From assembly GCF_002803075.1 (NCBI RefSeq), contig NZ_NNBK01000018.1:36373-100372 (forward strand): 64,000 nt of DNA, in the 5' to 3' direction. A program made the position numbers and the translations under genes. This document shows positions 25,365-34,112 of this stretch, in pieces. Position 1 is the first letter of the stretch, and each line of letters begins with the position of its first letter. The notes beneath the pieces are model-generated. The model saw nothing but the letters and a program-made list of their open reading frames with translations, made no database searches and was not told the origin of the DNA. The DNA comes from Streptomyces sp. CB01373. Its GTDB lineage: Bacteria > Actinomycetota > Actinomycetes > Streptomycetales > Streptomycetaceae.

Positions 25365-26393
25365 TCACCCCACCTTGCGGCCCCGCAGCGGCTCCGTGTC
25401 CTCGCCCTCGCCCCGCTGCAACCCCTGGAGGAACTCCTGGAGGACCTCGGTCGCCGTACGCTCCGGCCGCCAGCCCAGCTCGACGTGCGCTCGGGTGCAG
25501 TCCATCAGGGGCAGGTGGAGGACCGCGTCGAACAACTGGGGCGAGGCGGGCAGCAGCCGCAGCCCCCACGCGGCGGCGATCGCCGAACGGGCGGCGGTGC
25601 GCGGCAGCCGTACGGGCCGGGAGCCGAGCAGCTCACCCAGCACCCGCGCGTCCAGCGGCGGCTCGGCGGCCAGATTGAACGCTCCCCGTACCTCGTTCGT
25701 GAGCGCCAGCCGGTAGGCCCGGGCGGCGTCGTCCGTGTGCAGCGCCTGCACCCGCAGGCCCGGGATGTCGGGCAGGAACGGCATCAGCTCGGGCCGGGCC
25801 AGCTGCCCCGGCAGGAACCGCCCGGCGAAGATCCGCCGCTGCTCGCTCGCCGACTCCCGCTTGAACAGGAAGGCCGGGCGCATCCGGACCACCCGCACAT
25901 CCGGATGGTCCCGCTCGAAGGTGTCCAGGGCCCGTTCCAGATACGCCTTCTCCCGGCAGTACGCGGCGTCCGGCCAGCCGTGGGTCGGCCACGACTCGTC
26001 CACCGCGTGGTCCTTCGGCCCCGGTGAGTAGGCGCCGACCGACGAGGCGTGCACCAGGACCGGCACCCGCGCCGCGGCCACCGCTTCGAAGACCCGCATG
26101 CTGCCCAGCACGTTGGTGCGCCAGGTGGCCGCCGGATCGTGCGTGGGCTGGAAGGCCCAGGCCAGATGGATCACCGCGTCGGCGCCCGCGAACTCCCCGG
26201 CCAGCCCGGACTGCTCGAAGGACACGTCCACCGCCGACCACTGCGTCTTCGGCGGCGACCACTGCGGGATCCGGCGGGCCAGTCCCCGTATGTACCCGAT
26301 CTCCGGATCCTCGGACAGGACACGTACGACACTCGTGCCGACATTGCCGGTGGCGCCCGTGACGACGACCCGGCTGCCCGAAGCGCTGCTCAC
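25365..26393 (-). CDS. NAD-dependent epimerase/dehydratase family protein
   Basis: A 342-residue extended short-chain dehydrogenase. It has Rossmann motif VVVTGATGNVG at the start, ADAVIHLAWAF, LVHASSVGAYSPG (Ser) and active-site YCREK (YxxxK). It acts on a nucleotide sugar or another hydroxylated substrate not deducible here. GTG at 26393 is chosen with GAGAGGAG upstream, placing the Rossmann motif at the N-terminus. It is convergent with the repeat-protein gene. Confidence 0.85.
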   Translation of the reverse strand: MSSASGSRVVVTGATGNVGTSVVRVLSEDPEIGYIRGLARRIPQWSPPKTQWSAVDVSFEQSGLAGEFAGADAVIHLAWAFQPTHDPAATWRTNVLGSMRVFEAVAAARVPVLVHASSVGAYSPGPKDHAVDESWPTHGWPDAAYCREKAYLERALDTFERDHPDVRVVRMRPAFLFKRESASEQRRIFAGRFLPGQLARPELMPFLPDIPGLRVQALHTDDAARAYRLALTNEVRGAFNLAAEPPLDARVLGELLGSRPVRLPRTAARSAIAAAWGLRLLPASPQLFDAVLHLPLMDCTRAHVELGWRPERTATEVLQEFLQGLQRGEGEDTEPLRGRKVG

Positions 26394-26492
26394 CTTCGGC
26401 TCCTCTCGGCGGCGGCTGACAGTGCGCACCACCGAGTACCCGGTCCCGGCCGGCCGACGCGGACCGCACGGACCCGGACCGCCCGGCACGCC

Positions 26493-27512
26493 TCACGGCG
26501 TCCGGCGCTCGCGGGCCCAGTCCAGCAACTGGTCCCCTGTCCACGTGGTCACCACGCGCTCCGGCGGCACGCCGCACTCCTCGGCCCTCGCGCATCCGTG
26601 GATCTGCCAGTCCAGCTGGCCGGGCGCGTGGGCGTCGGTGTCGACGGAGAACAGCACACCGGCCTCGACGGCCCGGCGCAGCAGCCGCCGCGGCGGGTCG
26701 AGCCGCTCCGGGCGGCTGTTGATCTCCACGGCCGTGCCGGTCTCGGCGCACGCGGCGAACACCGCGTCCGCGTCGAACTCCGACTCCGGACGCCCCCGCC
26801 CGGTCAGCAGCCGCCCGGTGCAGTGGCCGAGCACGTCGGAGCGCGGATCGCGTACGGCGGCCACCATGCGGCGGGTCATCGACCGGGCGTCCATCCGCAG
26901 TTTGGAGTGCACCGACACCACCACGACGTCCAGCCGCTCCAGCAGCCCGGGATCCTGGTCGAGCGAGCCGTCGTCGAGGATGTCGCACTCGATGCCGGTC
27001 AGCAGCCGGAACGGGGCCCAGGTCCGGTTCAGCTCCGCGACCACGTCCAGTTGTTCGCGCAGCCGCTCGGCGGACAGCCCGCGGGCCACCGTCAGCCGCG
27101 GCGAGTGGTCCGTCAGCACCGCCCACTCGTGTCCGAGGCGCGCCGCGGTCCGGCCCATCTCCTCGATCGGGCTGCCGCCGTCGGACCAGTCGGAGTGCAG
27201 ATGGCAGTCACCGCGCAGCAGCGCCCGCAGCCGTTCGCCGCCCTGAGCGAGCGGTTCGCCGGCCTCGTCCTCCAGTGCGCGCAGATAACCGGGCACCTGC
27301 CCGGTCAGCGCCTCCCGCACCACCTGGGCGGTCTTCGGGCCGACGCCCTTGAGCGACTCGAGCGTCCCGGCCGCGGCCCGGTCGGTCACCTCCTGCCCGG
27401 GCAGCCCGGACAGCACCCGGGAGGCGGTGCGGAAGGCGCGTACCCGGTAGGTCGGCGCCAGGGACCGCTCCAGCAGGAAGGCGATCCGGTCCAGTGCCTC
27501 GACAGGGTCCAT
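26493..27512 (-). CDS. PHP-domain protein with helix-hairpin-helix (PolX-like)
   Basis: A protein of 339 residues. The N-terminal part resembles the PolX 8-kDa/HhH region (LESLKGVGPKTAQVVREALT). The C-terminal PHP phosphoesterase domain has its metal-binding motifs: DCHLHSDWSDGG, LTDHSP, GIECDIL, VVVSVHSK, GHCTGR and SVDTDAH. No polymerase palm domain is present, so it is a stand-alone PHP phosphoesterase or nuclease possibly acting in DNA repair. ATG is chosen with GGAGGTGG upstream. Confidence 0.85.
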   Translation of the reverse strand: MDPVEALDRIAFLLERSLAPTYRVRAFRTASRVLSGLPGQEVTDRAAAGTLESLKGVGPKTAQVVREALTGQVPGYLRALEDEAGEPLAQGGERLRALLRGDCHLHSDWSDGGSPIEEMGRTAARLGHEWAVLTDHSPRLTVARGLSAERLREQLDVVAELNRTWAPFRLLTGIECDILDDGSLDQDPGLLERLDVVVVSVHSKLRMDARSMTRRMVAAVRDPRSDVLGHCTGRLLTGRGRPESEFDADAVFAACAETGTAVEINSRPERLDPPRRLLRRAVEAGVLFSVDTDAHAPGQLDWQIHGCARAEECGVPPERVVTTWTGDQLLDWARERRTP

Positions 27513-27608
27513 CGCCACCTCCAACCCCAGGGTTGCCCGGTGCCGCCGGGCCCGCATCACGCGGAGGCCCGACGGCACCGGAAAGCCCGTCGCCGCGGTC
27601 GGCGTTCC

Positions 27609-27753
27609 AGGGCCTGTTGCGAAAGTCGCGTCGTCCGCCCGGAGCGCGGGCCTCGCGGCGTCAGGTGCGTGCTCTGGGGGTCCCCCCTGCTCGAAGAGCT
27701 TGGGGGAGCGTGCATGGCGTCGTGGGGCAGGCGGGACTTTCGCAACAGGCCCT
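27609..27753. mobile_element. MITE-like element with 19-bp perfect terminal inverted repeats
   Basis: The ends are AGGGCCTGTTGCGAAAGTC (27609-27627) and its exact reverse complement (27735-27753). The 145-bp element encodes nothing credible and contains an inner hairpin around a GGGGGTCCCCCC segment of a kind I recall as dispersed in Streptomyces genomes. No target-site duplication could be fixed. It sits between the PHP gene and the small gene at 27766, and its right end abuts the latter's -10 hexamer. Confidence 0.75.
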
Positions 27754-27758
27754 AGGCT
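27753..27758 (+). promoter_or_regulatory. -10 element TAGGCT at MITE junction
   Basis: TAGGCT lies seven bases before the ATG of the small gene at 27766, which predicts a leaderless transcript. Its first base is the last base of the MITE-like element. No clear -35 is seen inside the element. Confidence 0.5.
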
Positions 27759-27765
27759 GGATGAC

Positions 27766-28002
27766 ATGACCGAAGTCGCTACGCCCTACATTTCGCGGCC
27801 GCGGATCCTTGTGCTGGCCGTGCAGCCGGGCAGTCCGCCCTTCCGGATCGTGGAGATCGACGGCGAGGTGGTCGGTGAGGCGAAGACCGTCATCGACGTA
27901 CTGACAGCCGCCGCCGCCTTCGGCATCAGCGTCCACGACCTCGACGATCCGGACGTGATCCGCTGGGTCGGCGGCGACAAGTTCACCTGGACCGTGCACT
28001 AG
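27766..28002 (+). CDS. Small conserved hypothetical protein
   Basis: A 78-residue acidic protein (MTEVATPYISRPRILVLAVQ, IDGEVVGEAKTVIDVLTAAA, DDPDVIRWVGGDKFTWTVH). Codon use and third-position GC are normal, and the sequence looks like a small folded domain. I do not recognise a family. Probably leaderless (see -10 at 27753). It converges with the GH16 gene. Confidence 0.72.
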   Translation: MTEVATPYISRPRILVLAVQPGSPPFRIVEIDGEVVGEAKTVIDVLTAAAAFGISVHDLDDPDVIRWVGGDKFTWTVH

Positions 28003-28050
28003 CGGCGTGCGCCGACCGCGTGTACCTGCCGCCAGTGCCGGTCCCGGGGC

Positions 28051-29307
28051 TCAGCCCACCGTCCACTTCTGGTTGGCGCCGCCCGTGCAGGTCCAGATCT
28101 GCAGCCGGGTGCCGTTGGCGGAATTGTTGCCGGTGACATCCAGACACTTGTTCGCCTGTGGGTTCACGATGTCGTGCGCGGAGGAGACGACCCACTTCTG
28201 GTTCGCACCGCCGCCGCAGTCCCAGAGCTGGACCGTGGAGCCGTCCGCCGTGCCGCGGTCCGTGACGTCGAGGCACTTGCCGAGCGCGCGCAGGGTGCCG
28301 TCCGAGCCGACCGTCCACTGCTGGGCGGCGCTGCCGTTGCAGTCGTAGAGCTGTACGGGGGTGCCGTTGGCGGAGTTCGCCGCGGCCACGTCCACGCACT
28401 TGCCGGCCAGCCCCCGGATCGGGACGCCGCCGGCGGTGTCACTGGTGGTCACCGAGACCGAGTCGACCACGAGCTGCTGCGGGAAAAAGGTGGAGCCGTC
28501 CGGGTCGCCCGGCCAGTAACCGCCCACGGCCAGGTTCAGGATCAGGAAGAACGGCTTGTTGAACACCCACGTCTTGCCACCGAGGTCGGCAGGCGTACGC
28601 CGCTGGTAGACGTTGCCGTCCACGGACCAGGTGATCGAGTTCGGCGCCCAGTCGACGGCGAAGGTGTGGAAGGCGTCCGCGAAGGCCTGCCCGTTCGGCA
28701 GCGTGTAGCCCGCGCCGATGCCGCCCGAGCCGGAGTAGCCGGGGCCGTGGATCGTGCCGTGGACGCTGGACGGCTCGAAACCGACGTTCTCCATGATGTC
28801 GATCTCGCCGGAGTCCGGCCAGTTGACCGGCGTCCCGAGCATCCAGAACGCGGGCCACATGCCCTGCCCCCGCGGGATCTTCATCCGGGCCTCCACGTGC
28901 CCGTACTGCGCGGAGAACTTCCCGGAGGTGTTCAGCCGGGCGGAGGTGTACTGGCATGTGCCGTACCAGCACTGGTAGTTGGAGGGATTCTCCCGACGCG
29001 CGGTGATGACCAGGTGGCCCTGGCCGTCCAGGGCCGCGTTCTTGTTGCCCGACGTGTAGTACTGCCGCTCGTGGTTGTTGACGTTGTCGCCGGTCTCGAT
29101 CTGCCACTTGGAGGAGTCGACGGCCGCGCCGGCGGGACCGTCGAAGTTGTCGGAGAACGTGACGGCGGCGGCCGCCTTCGGGGTGGCCGCCGTGGGGGCG
29201 GCAGCCTTCGGGGAGTCGGCCTGTGCCGGGCCGATGGCGGCGGAACCGGCCAGGACGGCGGACAGGGCGGCGAACAGGCATCTGCGGAGCAGGCGTGGAC
29301 GTGCCAC
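28051..29307 (-). CDS. Secreted GH16 beta-glucanase with ricin-type CBM13
   Basis: An extracellular endo-glucanase of 418 residues. Signal peptide about 1-30, short Ala/Pro linker, then GH16 domain (about 48-285) with catalytic GEIDIMEN (Glu168 nucleophile, Asp170, Glu173 acid/base). A beta-trefoil (about 292-418) carries repeated QxW elements (AAQQWTV, ANQKWVV, ANQKWTV), a CBM13 carbohydrate-binding module. Laminarin or another beta-1,3-glucan is the likely substrate; kappa-carrageenan-type activity is less likely. GTG start with GGGAGAG upstream. Confidence 0.93.
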   Translation of the reverse strand: MARPRLLRRCLFAALSAVLAGSAAIGPAQADSPKAAAPTAATPKAAAAVTFSDNFDGPAGAAVDSSKWQIETGDNVNNHERQYYTSGNKNAALDGQGHLVITARRENPSNYQCWYGTCQYTSARLNTSGKFSAQYGHVEARMKIPRGQGMWPAFWMLGTPVNWPDSGEIDIMENVGFEPSSVHGTIHGPGYSGSGGIGAGYTLPNGQAFADAFHTFAVDWAPNSITWSVDGNVYQRRTPADLGGKTWVFNKPFFLILNLAVGGYWPGDPDGSTFFPQQLVVDSVSVTTSDTAGGVPIRGLAGKCVDVAAANSANGTPVQLYDCNGSAAQQWTVGSDGTLRALGKCLDVTDRGTADGSTVQLWDCGGGANQKWVVSSAHDIVNPQANKCLDVTGNNSANGTRLQIWTCTGGANQKWTVG

Positions 29308-29378
29308 GGCTCTCCCTTCCGTGCGGCAGCCCGGGCCCGGGCCGCCGACCGTTGTGGGGGGTGAATGTGTCGCCCTTG

Positions 29379-29407
29379 ATTCAAGGAGTGAGATAAGGGA
29401 GCGTCAA
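29379..29407 (-). promoter_or_regulatory. Promoter of the GH16 gene
   Basis: Reading the minus strand, TTGACG (29402-29407) and TTGAAT (29379-29384) are spaced by 17 bases, a fair housekeeping-type promoter about 70 bases upstream of the GTG. No CebR-type box was found here. Confidence 0.5.
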
Positions 29408-29433
29408 TACATGGTACGGACCAATTCCGGCCA

Positions 29434-29988
29434 TCACTCACGCGGCTTGCGCGCGTGCACGGCCCGGCCCATGCGCCGGCCCAGGAGTAACCAACCCAGC
29501 AGCGCGCCCGAGGTGTTGAGGATGACGTCGTCGATGTCGAAGGCCCGCCCGGTGATCAGCGCGCCCTGCGCGAACTCCACGAGCAGCATCACCGTCGCGG
29601 TGAGCAGCAGCACTGGCAGGACTTTGCGCGCCCCCGGTGCCACCACCGGTACCAGCACGCCGAACGGCACGCCGAGCAGCACGTTCCCGCCGAGCTGCTT
29701 GACCGCCTCCCGTGTCTGCGCCCCCTCCAGATAGGCCCGGAGCGAGCTTCCCGGGCGCAGATTGCTGTGCGCGATGGACACCGAAGCGGGCGACGGCTCC
29801 AGCGTCAGCTTCGCCAGGACGACCGCGAACGCCACCATGAAGGCGAAGGCGCACAGCATCGCCAGCAACCGCAGCGGCCAGGGCGCGGGCCGACGGCCGC
29901 CGCCGCCCGGCCGCCCGTCGGCTTTGGCCCGGCCCCTGTCCCCGCGCGAGCGAAAAACCGTACGCGGATTGAACGCCACCCGGCTCAT
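29434..29988 (-). CDS. VanZ-family membrane protein
   Basis: A 184-residue membrane protein with about four helices and the VanZ core: GGNVLLGVPFGVLVPVV, LLVEFAQGALITGRAFDIDD and VILNTSGALLGWLL. VanZ of enterococci gives low-level teicoplanin resistance; most VanZ-like proteins are uncharacterised. ATG at 29988 is chosen for GGGAGGAG upstream. Upstream 29989-30226 has no gene. Confidence 0.85.
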   Translation of the reverse strand: MSRVAFNPRTVFRSRGDRGRAKADGRPGGGGRRPAPWPLRLLAMLCAFAFMVAFAVVLAKLTLEPSPASVSIAHSNLRPGSSLRAYLEGAQTREAVKQLGGNVLLGVPFGVLVPVVAPGARKVLPVLLLTATVMLLVEFAQGALITGRAFDIDDVILNTSGALLGWLLLGRRMGRAVHARKPRE

Positions 29989-30226
29989 GCCACTCCTCCC
30001 CGACGCCAACTCCCTTGCTAGACAACCCTGTTACCCGCGAACCGACGGAGGATGCCCCGCCCTGCCGTGGGGGGCCCACGCCACGGGATCGGCCTTGGAC
30101 GGCCGGCCGACGACATCGTCCAACCGGACGTCGGGAAGGACGGATTTCTCACGCCCCGCCGTGGCCATGGATGATCAGGCGCGCGCCGATGCCGGCGACG
30201 ACCGCCCCTCCACGAGAACCGAGGCC

Positions 30227-30439
30227 ATGAGCAACCACTGCTGTGAGGCGATGAGCAGTCATGTGAACATGCGCTGCGACGTGCACGACGACCCCTACGC
30301 CTGCCCGGATGTTCTGATCGACTACAGCGCCGAGTGCCAGAGTTACGGGCTGATCATCCATGACGGCGGCACATCGAGTATCACCATCGACTTCTGTCCC
30401 TGGTGCGGACGGCATCTTGCGAAGTCGCGGCAGGGGTGA
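30227..30439 (+). CDS. Small Cys-rich protein (DUF6980-like)
   Basis: A 70-residue protein with CC near the start, CDVHDDPYACPD, the block YGLIIHDGGTSSI and a terminal FCPWCGRHL knuckle, so a zinc- or other metal-binding fold is likely. It resembles the family I know as DUF6980, whose function is unknown. Start is the ATG after GAGAACCGAGG. It converges with the DUF4230 gene. Confidence 0.72.
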   Translation: MSNHCCEAMSSHVNMRCDVHDDPYACPDVLIDYSAECQSYGLIIHDGGTSSITIDFCPWCGRHLAKSRQG

Positions 30440-30481
30440 CGGAACCTCCAGCCGGCGCGGCCCGGCGGCCCGGGGGGCCGT

Positions 30482-31144
30482 TCAGGGGCCGTACGTGACG
30501 TGGACCTCCTTGAAGCCGAGGGACTTGAGGAGGCCTTCGAGCATGCCGGTGGTGTTCGTCTCGGCGCGGGCCGTCAGGCCGCTGTCCTTGGCCGCGTCGG
30601 CGATGTGCTCGACCGCGAGGCGCTGTACGGCCTGTTCGCTGTTCGGGTTGTCGGAGAACAGGTCGCCGAGCCGGTCGAGCAGACCGCGCTGCTTGGAGAC
30701 GGCGTAGGAGTGGTCCGCGTCCAGGGCCGGGCGGCCGAGCCGCGCGTGCGGCAGCCGGAGGGTGGCGGTGGTGCGGTCGCCGTCGACCGCCACGTCCTGG
30801 TCACCGAGCCCGCCGAGGTCCACGTAGGCGTCCACGGTGCCGGCCCCGACGTACAGGGTGCGGGTGCCGCGGATCGCGTCGGGCAGGTACTTGGTGTCCT
30901 TCTCCAGGTCCACGACGACCTGGAAGTTGCCGGAGGCGGCGTCGTAGCGGCTCAGGTCCTGGATCGACTTCAGCAGCGCGGGGCCCGAGCGGTCGTGCGT
31001 CTCGGTGCCGAACAGGTCCTTGATGCCGGGCAGCACGGCCAGCGCGACACCGGCGAACAGCAGCGCCAGTACCACCACGACGGCACTCACCGCCTTCGCC
31101 CAGCCGGGCATGCGCCGGGTGACTCGCTCGGGGGCAGTCGTCAT
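30482..31144 (-). CDS. DUF4230 membrane-anchored protein
   Basis: A 220-residue protein with one N-terminal membrane helix (AVSAVVVVLALLFAGVALAV) and an extracytoplasmic DUF4230 domain (LQDLSRYD-like start at SIQDLSRYDAASGNFQVVVD, then YVGAGTVDAYVDLGGL). Function unknown. GGAAGGAG precedes the ATG. Divergent from the PRPP synthase gene. Confidence 0.8.
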   Translation of the reverse strand: MTTAPERVTRRMPGWAKAVSAVVVVLALLFAGVALAVLPGIKDLFGTETHDRSGPALLKSIQDLSRYDAASGNFQVVVDLEKDTKYLPDAIRGTRTLYVGAGTVDAYVDLGGLGDQDVAVDGDRTTATLRLPHARLGRPALDADHSYAVSKQRGLLDRLGDLFSDNPNSEQAVQRLAVEHIADAAKDSGLTARAETNTTGMLEGLLKSLGFKEVHVTYGP

Positions 31145-31312
31145 CCCACGGTTCTCCTTCCTTCCTCCTCAGAATGCCCGCCAAATCCTCTGGCAGACCG
31201 GCCAGTTGGACAAGCAAGGTGCGGTCGCGGCGCGTGGGTGCCCGCCTTGCCCCTGCGGCGGGCGTGCCGCGGCCCGTCGCCGCGCGATCAGTAGCATGAG
31301 CCGGGAGTCGGA

Positions 31313-32302
31313 ATGATCAGCGAGGAGCGGATCGTGCGAGACATCGCGGTGTTCAGCGGCAGTGCCCACTCCGACCTGGCGGCGGAGGTGTGCGCGCATC
31401 TGGGCGTACCCCTCAGCCCGGCGCGGGTCAGCCGGTTCGCCAACGACTGCCTGGAGGTGCAGCTCCGTGCGAACTGCCGGGAGCGGGACGTCTTCCTCAT
31501 CCAGCCGCTGGTCAAGCCGGTGCAGGAGCACCTCGTCGAGCTGCTGCTGATGTGCGACGCCGCCCGCGGCGCGTCCGCCGGGCGGATCACCGTCGTGATG
31601 CCGCACTACTCCTACGCCCGCTCCGACAAGAAGGACGCGCCGCGCATCTCGCTGGGCGGCCGGCTGGTGGCCGACCTGCTGGTCGCGGCGGGCGCGAGCC
31701 GGGTCCTGACGATGACGCTGCACGCCCCGCAGGTGCACGGCTTCTTCTCGGTGCCCGTTGACCACCTGCACGCGCTGCGTGAACTCGCCGAGCACTTCCG
31801 GCAGTACGACCTGTCCCGCACCACCGTGGTCTCCCCGGACCTGGGCAACGCCAAGGAGGCGGCCGCGTTCGCCCGGATGATCGGGGCCCGGGTGGCCGCC
31901 GGGGCCAAGCAGCGCTACGCCGACGACCGGGTGACCATCAGCTCCGTCATCGGCGACGTGGCCGGGCGGGACGTCATCGTGCTGGACGACGAGATCGCCA
32001 AGGGCAGTACGGTGCTCGAACTGCTCGATCGATTGCGCGAGTTGGGACCCCGCTCGATCCGCGTCGCCTGCACCCACGGCCTGTTCGCGGCGGGCGCCCT
32101 CAAACGGCTGACCGAGCAGAGCGACGTCCTGGAGATCGTGTGCACCAACACCGTGCCGGTGCCGTCGGAGGGCGAGGAGTACCGGGACCACAAGGACAAG
32201 CTGCGGATCCTCTCCATCGCCCCGGCCCTCGCCGAGGCCGTGCGCCGCATCCACAACGGCGAGTCGGTGAGCGCCCTGTTCGATGCGCCGCCCGGTGAGT
32301 AG
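31313..32302 (+). CDS. prs: Ribose-phosphate pyrophosphokinase
   Basis: A 329-residue enzyme making 5-phosphoribosyl-1-pyrophosphate from ribose-5-phosphate and ATP for nucleotide, histidine and tryptophan synthesis. Present are the flexible-loop/ATP region PHYSYARSDKKDAPRISLGG, MTLHAPQVHGFFSVPVDHL and the PRPP-binding loop DVIVLDDEIAKGSTVLELL. The PRPP loop differs somewhat from the standard DDxIDTGGT, suggesting a secondary isozyme rather than the main housekeeping copy. ATG 31313 is used; a GTG at 31331 is a weaker alternative. Confidence 0.88.
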   Translation: MISEERIVRDIAVFSGSAHSDLAAEVCAHLGVPLSPARVSRFANDCLEVQLRANCRERDVFLIQPLVKPVQEHLVELLLMCDAARGASAGRITVVMPHYSYARSDKKDAPRISLGGRLVADLLVAAGASRVLTMTLHAPQVHGFFSVPVDHLHALRELAEHFRQYDLSRTTVVSPDLGNAKEAAAFARMIGARVAAGAKQRYADDRVTISSVIGDVAGRDVIVLDDEIAKGSTVLELLDRLRELGPRSIRVACTHGLFAAGALKRLTEQSDVLEIVCTNTVPVPSEGEEYRDHKDKLRILSIAPALAEAVRRIHNGESVSALFDAPPGE

Positions 32303-32466
32303 CCACAGTCGGCCGGAATTCGGAGACATATGTCAACCGAACATGCTGGAATTCACTCTTACGAGGGTAACTTGCTGAGCGGGTAGGGGTGTTGGGCCTC
32401 GAACACCGGGGGATGCTGTGATCTCCGAGCCCGTCGTACGAGGAGCGGCTGGAGGGGAAGGTCGTC

Positions 32467-32850
32467 GTGCAGCAGGAACCTGCGCCGTCGTTCACCCGGC
32501 ATCTGCGTGTCCACCGGGACCGAGGGCACACGGTGCTCGAGTTCCGGGGCGAGATAGACATCGTCGCCGAGGCGCAGATCGCCCCCCACATCGACCGGGC
32601 CACCGCACCGCCCGGGGCCCGGGTCGTGATCGACCTGAGCCGGGTGGACTTCTTCGACTGCTCGGGGCTGCGCCTGCTCTACCGGGCCCGCGGCCGGGTC
32701 CTCGACCACGGCGGAGAGCTGCACCTCGTGTGCACGCACCCGCTGACCCTCCGCATCCTGAGGGTGACCGGCCTGTCCCGGCTGCTGCCCCCGCAGCCGA
32801 CGCTGGAGGCGGCCCTGGAACAGCACGGGGCCGCGTCCGGCTCGGTGTGA
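32467..32850 (+). CDS. STAS-domain anti-sigma-factor antagonist
   Basis: A 127-residue SpoIIAA/RsbV-type protein. The regulatory serine is in DFFDCSGLRLLYRARG (Ser66), where an RsbW-like kinase would phosphorylate it; the unphosphorylated form releases a sigma factor. Start GTG with GGAGGGG about nine bases upstream. No kinase or sigma gene is adjacent; candidate partners in this window are the ATPase at 23287 and the PP2C regulator at 48367. Confidence 0.87.
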   Translation: MQQEPAPSFTRHLRVHRDRGHTVLEFRGEIDIVAEAQIAPHIDRATAPPGARVVIDLSRVDFFDCSGLRLLYRARGRVLDHGGELHLVCTHPLTLRILRVTGLSRLLPPQPTLEAALEQHGAASGSV

Positions 32851-32916
32851 CCGGGCGCGCCGCCGGTTCGACCTGATCAGGCACGCTGCCGGACCGGTGT
32901 GCCCGGACGCCGGGCG

Positions 32917-33849
32917 TCAGTCCATCAGCAGGACCAGCTTGCCCGTGGTCCGGCCGGTTTCGCCGGCCTCGTGCGCCCTGGCGGCCTCGGCCAGCGGGAA
33001 GGTCCCGGCGATCGTGGCGCGCAGCCCGCCCTCGTCGACGAGCCGCGCGATCCGACGCATGCCGTGGTGGTCGGCGTCGACGAGCATCCGGACCGCCCGC
33101 ACGCCGAGCCGCCCGGCCTCGCGGTAGAGGTCGTCGGAGCCGGCCGGCACGATCGACACCACGATCCCGCCGGGCCGCAGGACCCGCAGCGAACGGAGCG
33201 AGGTCTCCCCGCCGATGGGGTCCAGTACGACGTCGACGTCCCGTGCCGCCTCGGTGAAGTCGGTGGAGTGGTAGTCGACCGGCTCGTCCACGCCGATGCC
33301 GCGCAGGAAGTCGTGCTTGCCGGCGCTCGCGGTGCCGAAGACGTACGCGCCGCGCGCCTTGGCGATCTGCACGGCCACATGGCCGACCCCGCCGGCCGCC
33401 GCGTGGACCAGCACCCGCTGCCCCGCCCGGAGATCCGCCCGCTCCACCAGCGCCTGCCACGCGGTCAGCGACACCAGCGGCATTGCGCCCGCCTGGATGT
33501 GGTCGATCCCGGTCGGCTTCGGCGCGAAGACCCGGGCCGGGGCGGTCACGTACTCGGCGTGCGAGCCGTGGCCGAACGGGTACGAGAGCATGCCGAAGAC
33601 CTCGTCTCCGGGTCGGAAGAGGGAGGCGCCGACGCCCGTCGCCTCGACCACCCCGGAGACGTCCCAGCCCAGTACGAACGGCGGCTGTCCCAAGAAGAGG
33701 CCGCCGGCCCGGTGCTTCCAGTCCGTGGGGTTCAGCCCGGCGGCCCGCACCCGCACCAGCACCTCGTTGGCCCGGGGCACGGGCCGCTCCAGCTCGACTT
33801 CCCGCAGCACCTCGGGACCGCCGAGGACGTCCTGACTGATCGCGCGCAT
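32917..33849 (-). CDS. NADP-dependent quinone-oxidoreductase-like dehydrogenase
   Basis: A zinc-independent medium-chain dehydrogenase of about 310 residues. It has the GroES-like start MRAISQDVLGGPEVLREVEL, AAGLNPTDWKHRAGG, the cofactor motif VLVHAAAGGVGHVAVQIAKA and IGGETSLRSLRVLRPGG. The conserved fold starts at ATG 33849, but in-frame ATGs at 33879, 33894, 33909 and 33942 lie upstream within a 15-bp repeat and could add a MEANG-type extension. Substrate unknown. Confidence 0.85.
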   Translation of the reverse strand: MRAISQDVLGGPEVLREVELERPVPRANEVLVRVRAAGLNPTDWKHRAGGLFLGQPPFVLGWDVSGVVEATGVGASLFRPGDEVFGMLSYPFGHGSHAEYVTAPARVFAPKPTGIDHIQAGAMPLVSLTAWQALVERADLRAGQRVLVHAAAGGVGHVAVQIAKARGAYVFGTASAGKHDFLRGIGVDEPVDYHSTDFTEAARDVDVVLDPIGGETSLRSLRVLRPGGIVVSIVPAGSDDLYREAGRLGVRAVRMLVDADHHGMRRIARLVDEGGLRATIAGTFPLAEAARAHEAGETGRTTGKLVLLMD

Positions 33850-33855
33850 CGTCGT

Positions 33856-33915
33856 GCCGTTCGTCCCCGTGCCGTTCGTCTCCATGCCGTTCGCCTCCAT
33901 GCCGTTCATGGTGAA
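33856..33915. repeat. Four 15-bp tandem units at the start of the dehydrogenase gene
   Basis: Units beginning GCCGTTCGTC/GCCGTTCGCC repeat at 33856, 33871, 33886 and 33901 (the last degenerate). On the minus strand three of them provide in-frame ATG codons, so the repeat number may set the N-terminal length or start choice. Confidence 0.7.
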
Positions 33916-34112
33916 CCAGTCCGCCCGAGCCCGCCCGCTCATCCGGCGGCGCGTCCCGCGGCCCGGACTCTCCTGCCACTGCTCGGACCTGGCGGGCGGT
34001 CAGGTCGGCCGGCGCTCGCCCTCCGCGCGGGCCTGAATCCGCGGGGCCGGGATATCCGGGAAGGAGGGCGGCTGGACACTCACGTCCCGCCGCCGGACCC
34101 TACGGAGGAGAC

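Noticed and set aside
32360..32400. GGGTAA/GGGTAG segments as a SigB-type promoter for the STAS gene
   Set aside because: No matching -35 (GTTT-like) at 14-16 bases; the evidence is too weak to annotate.
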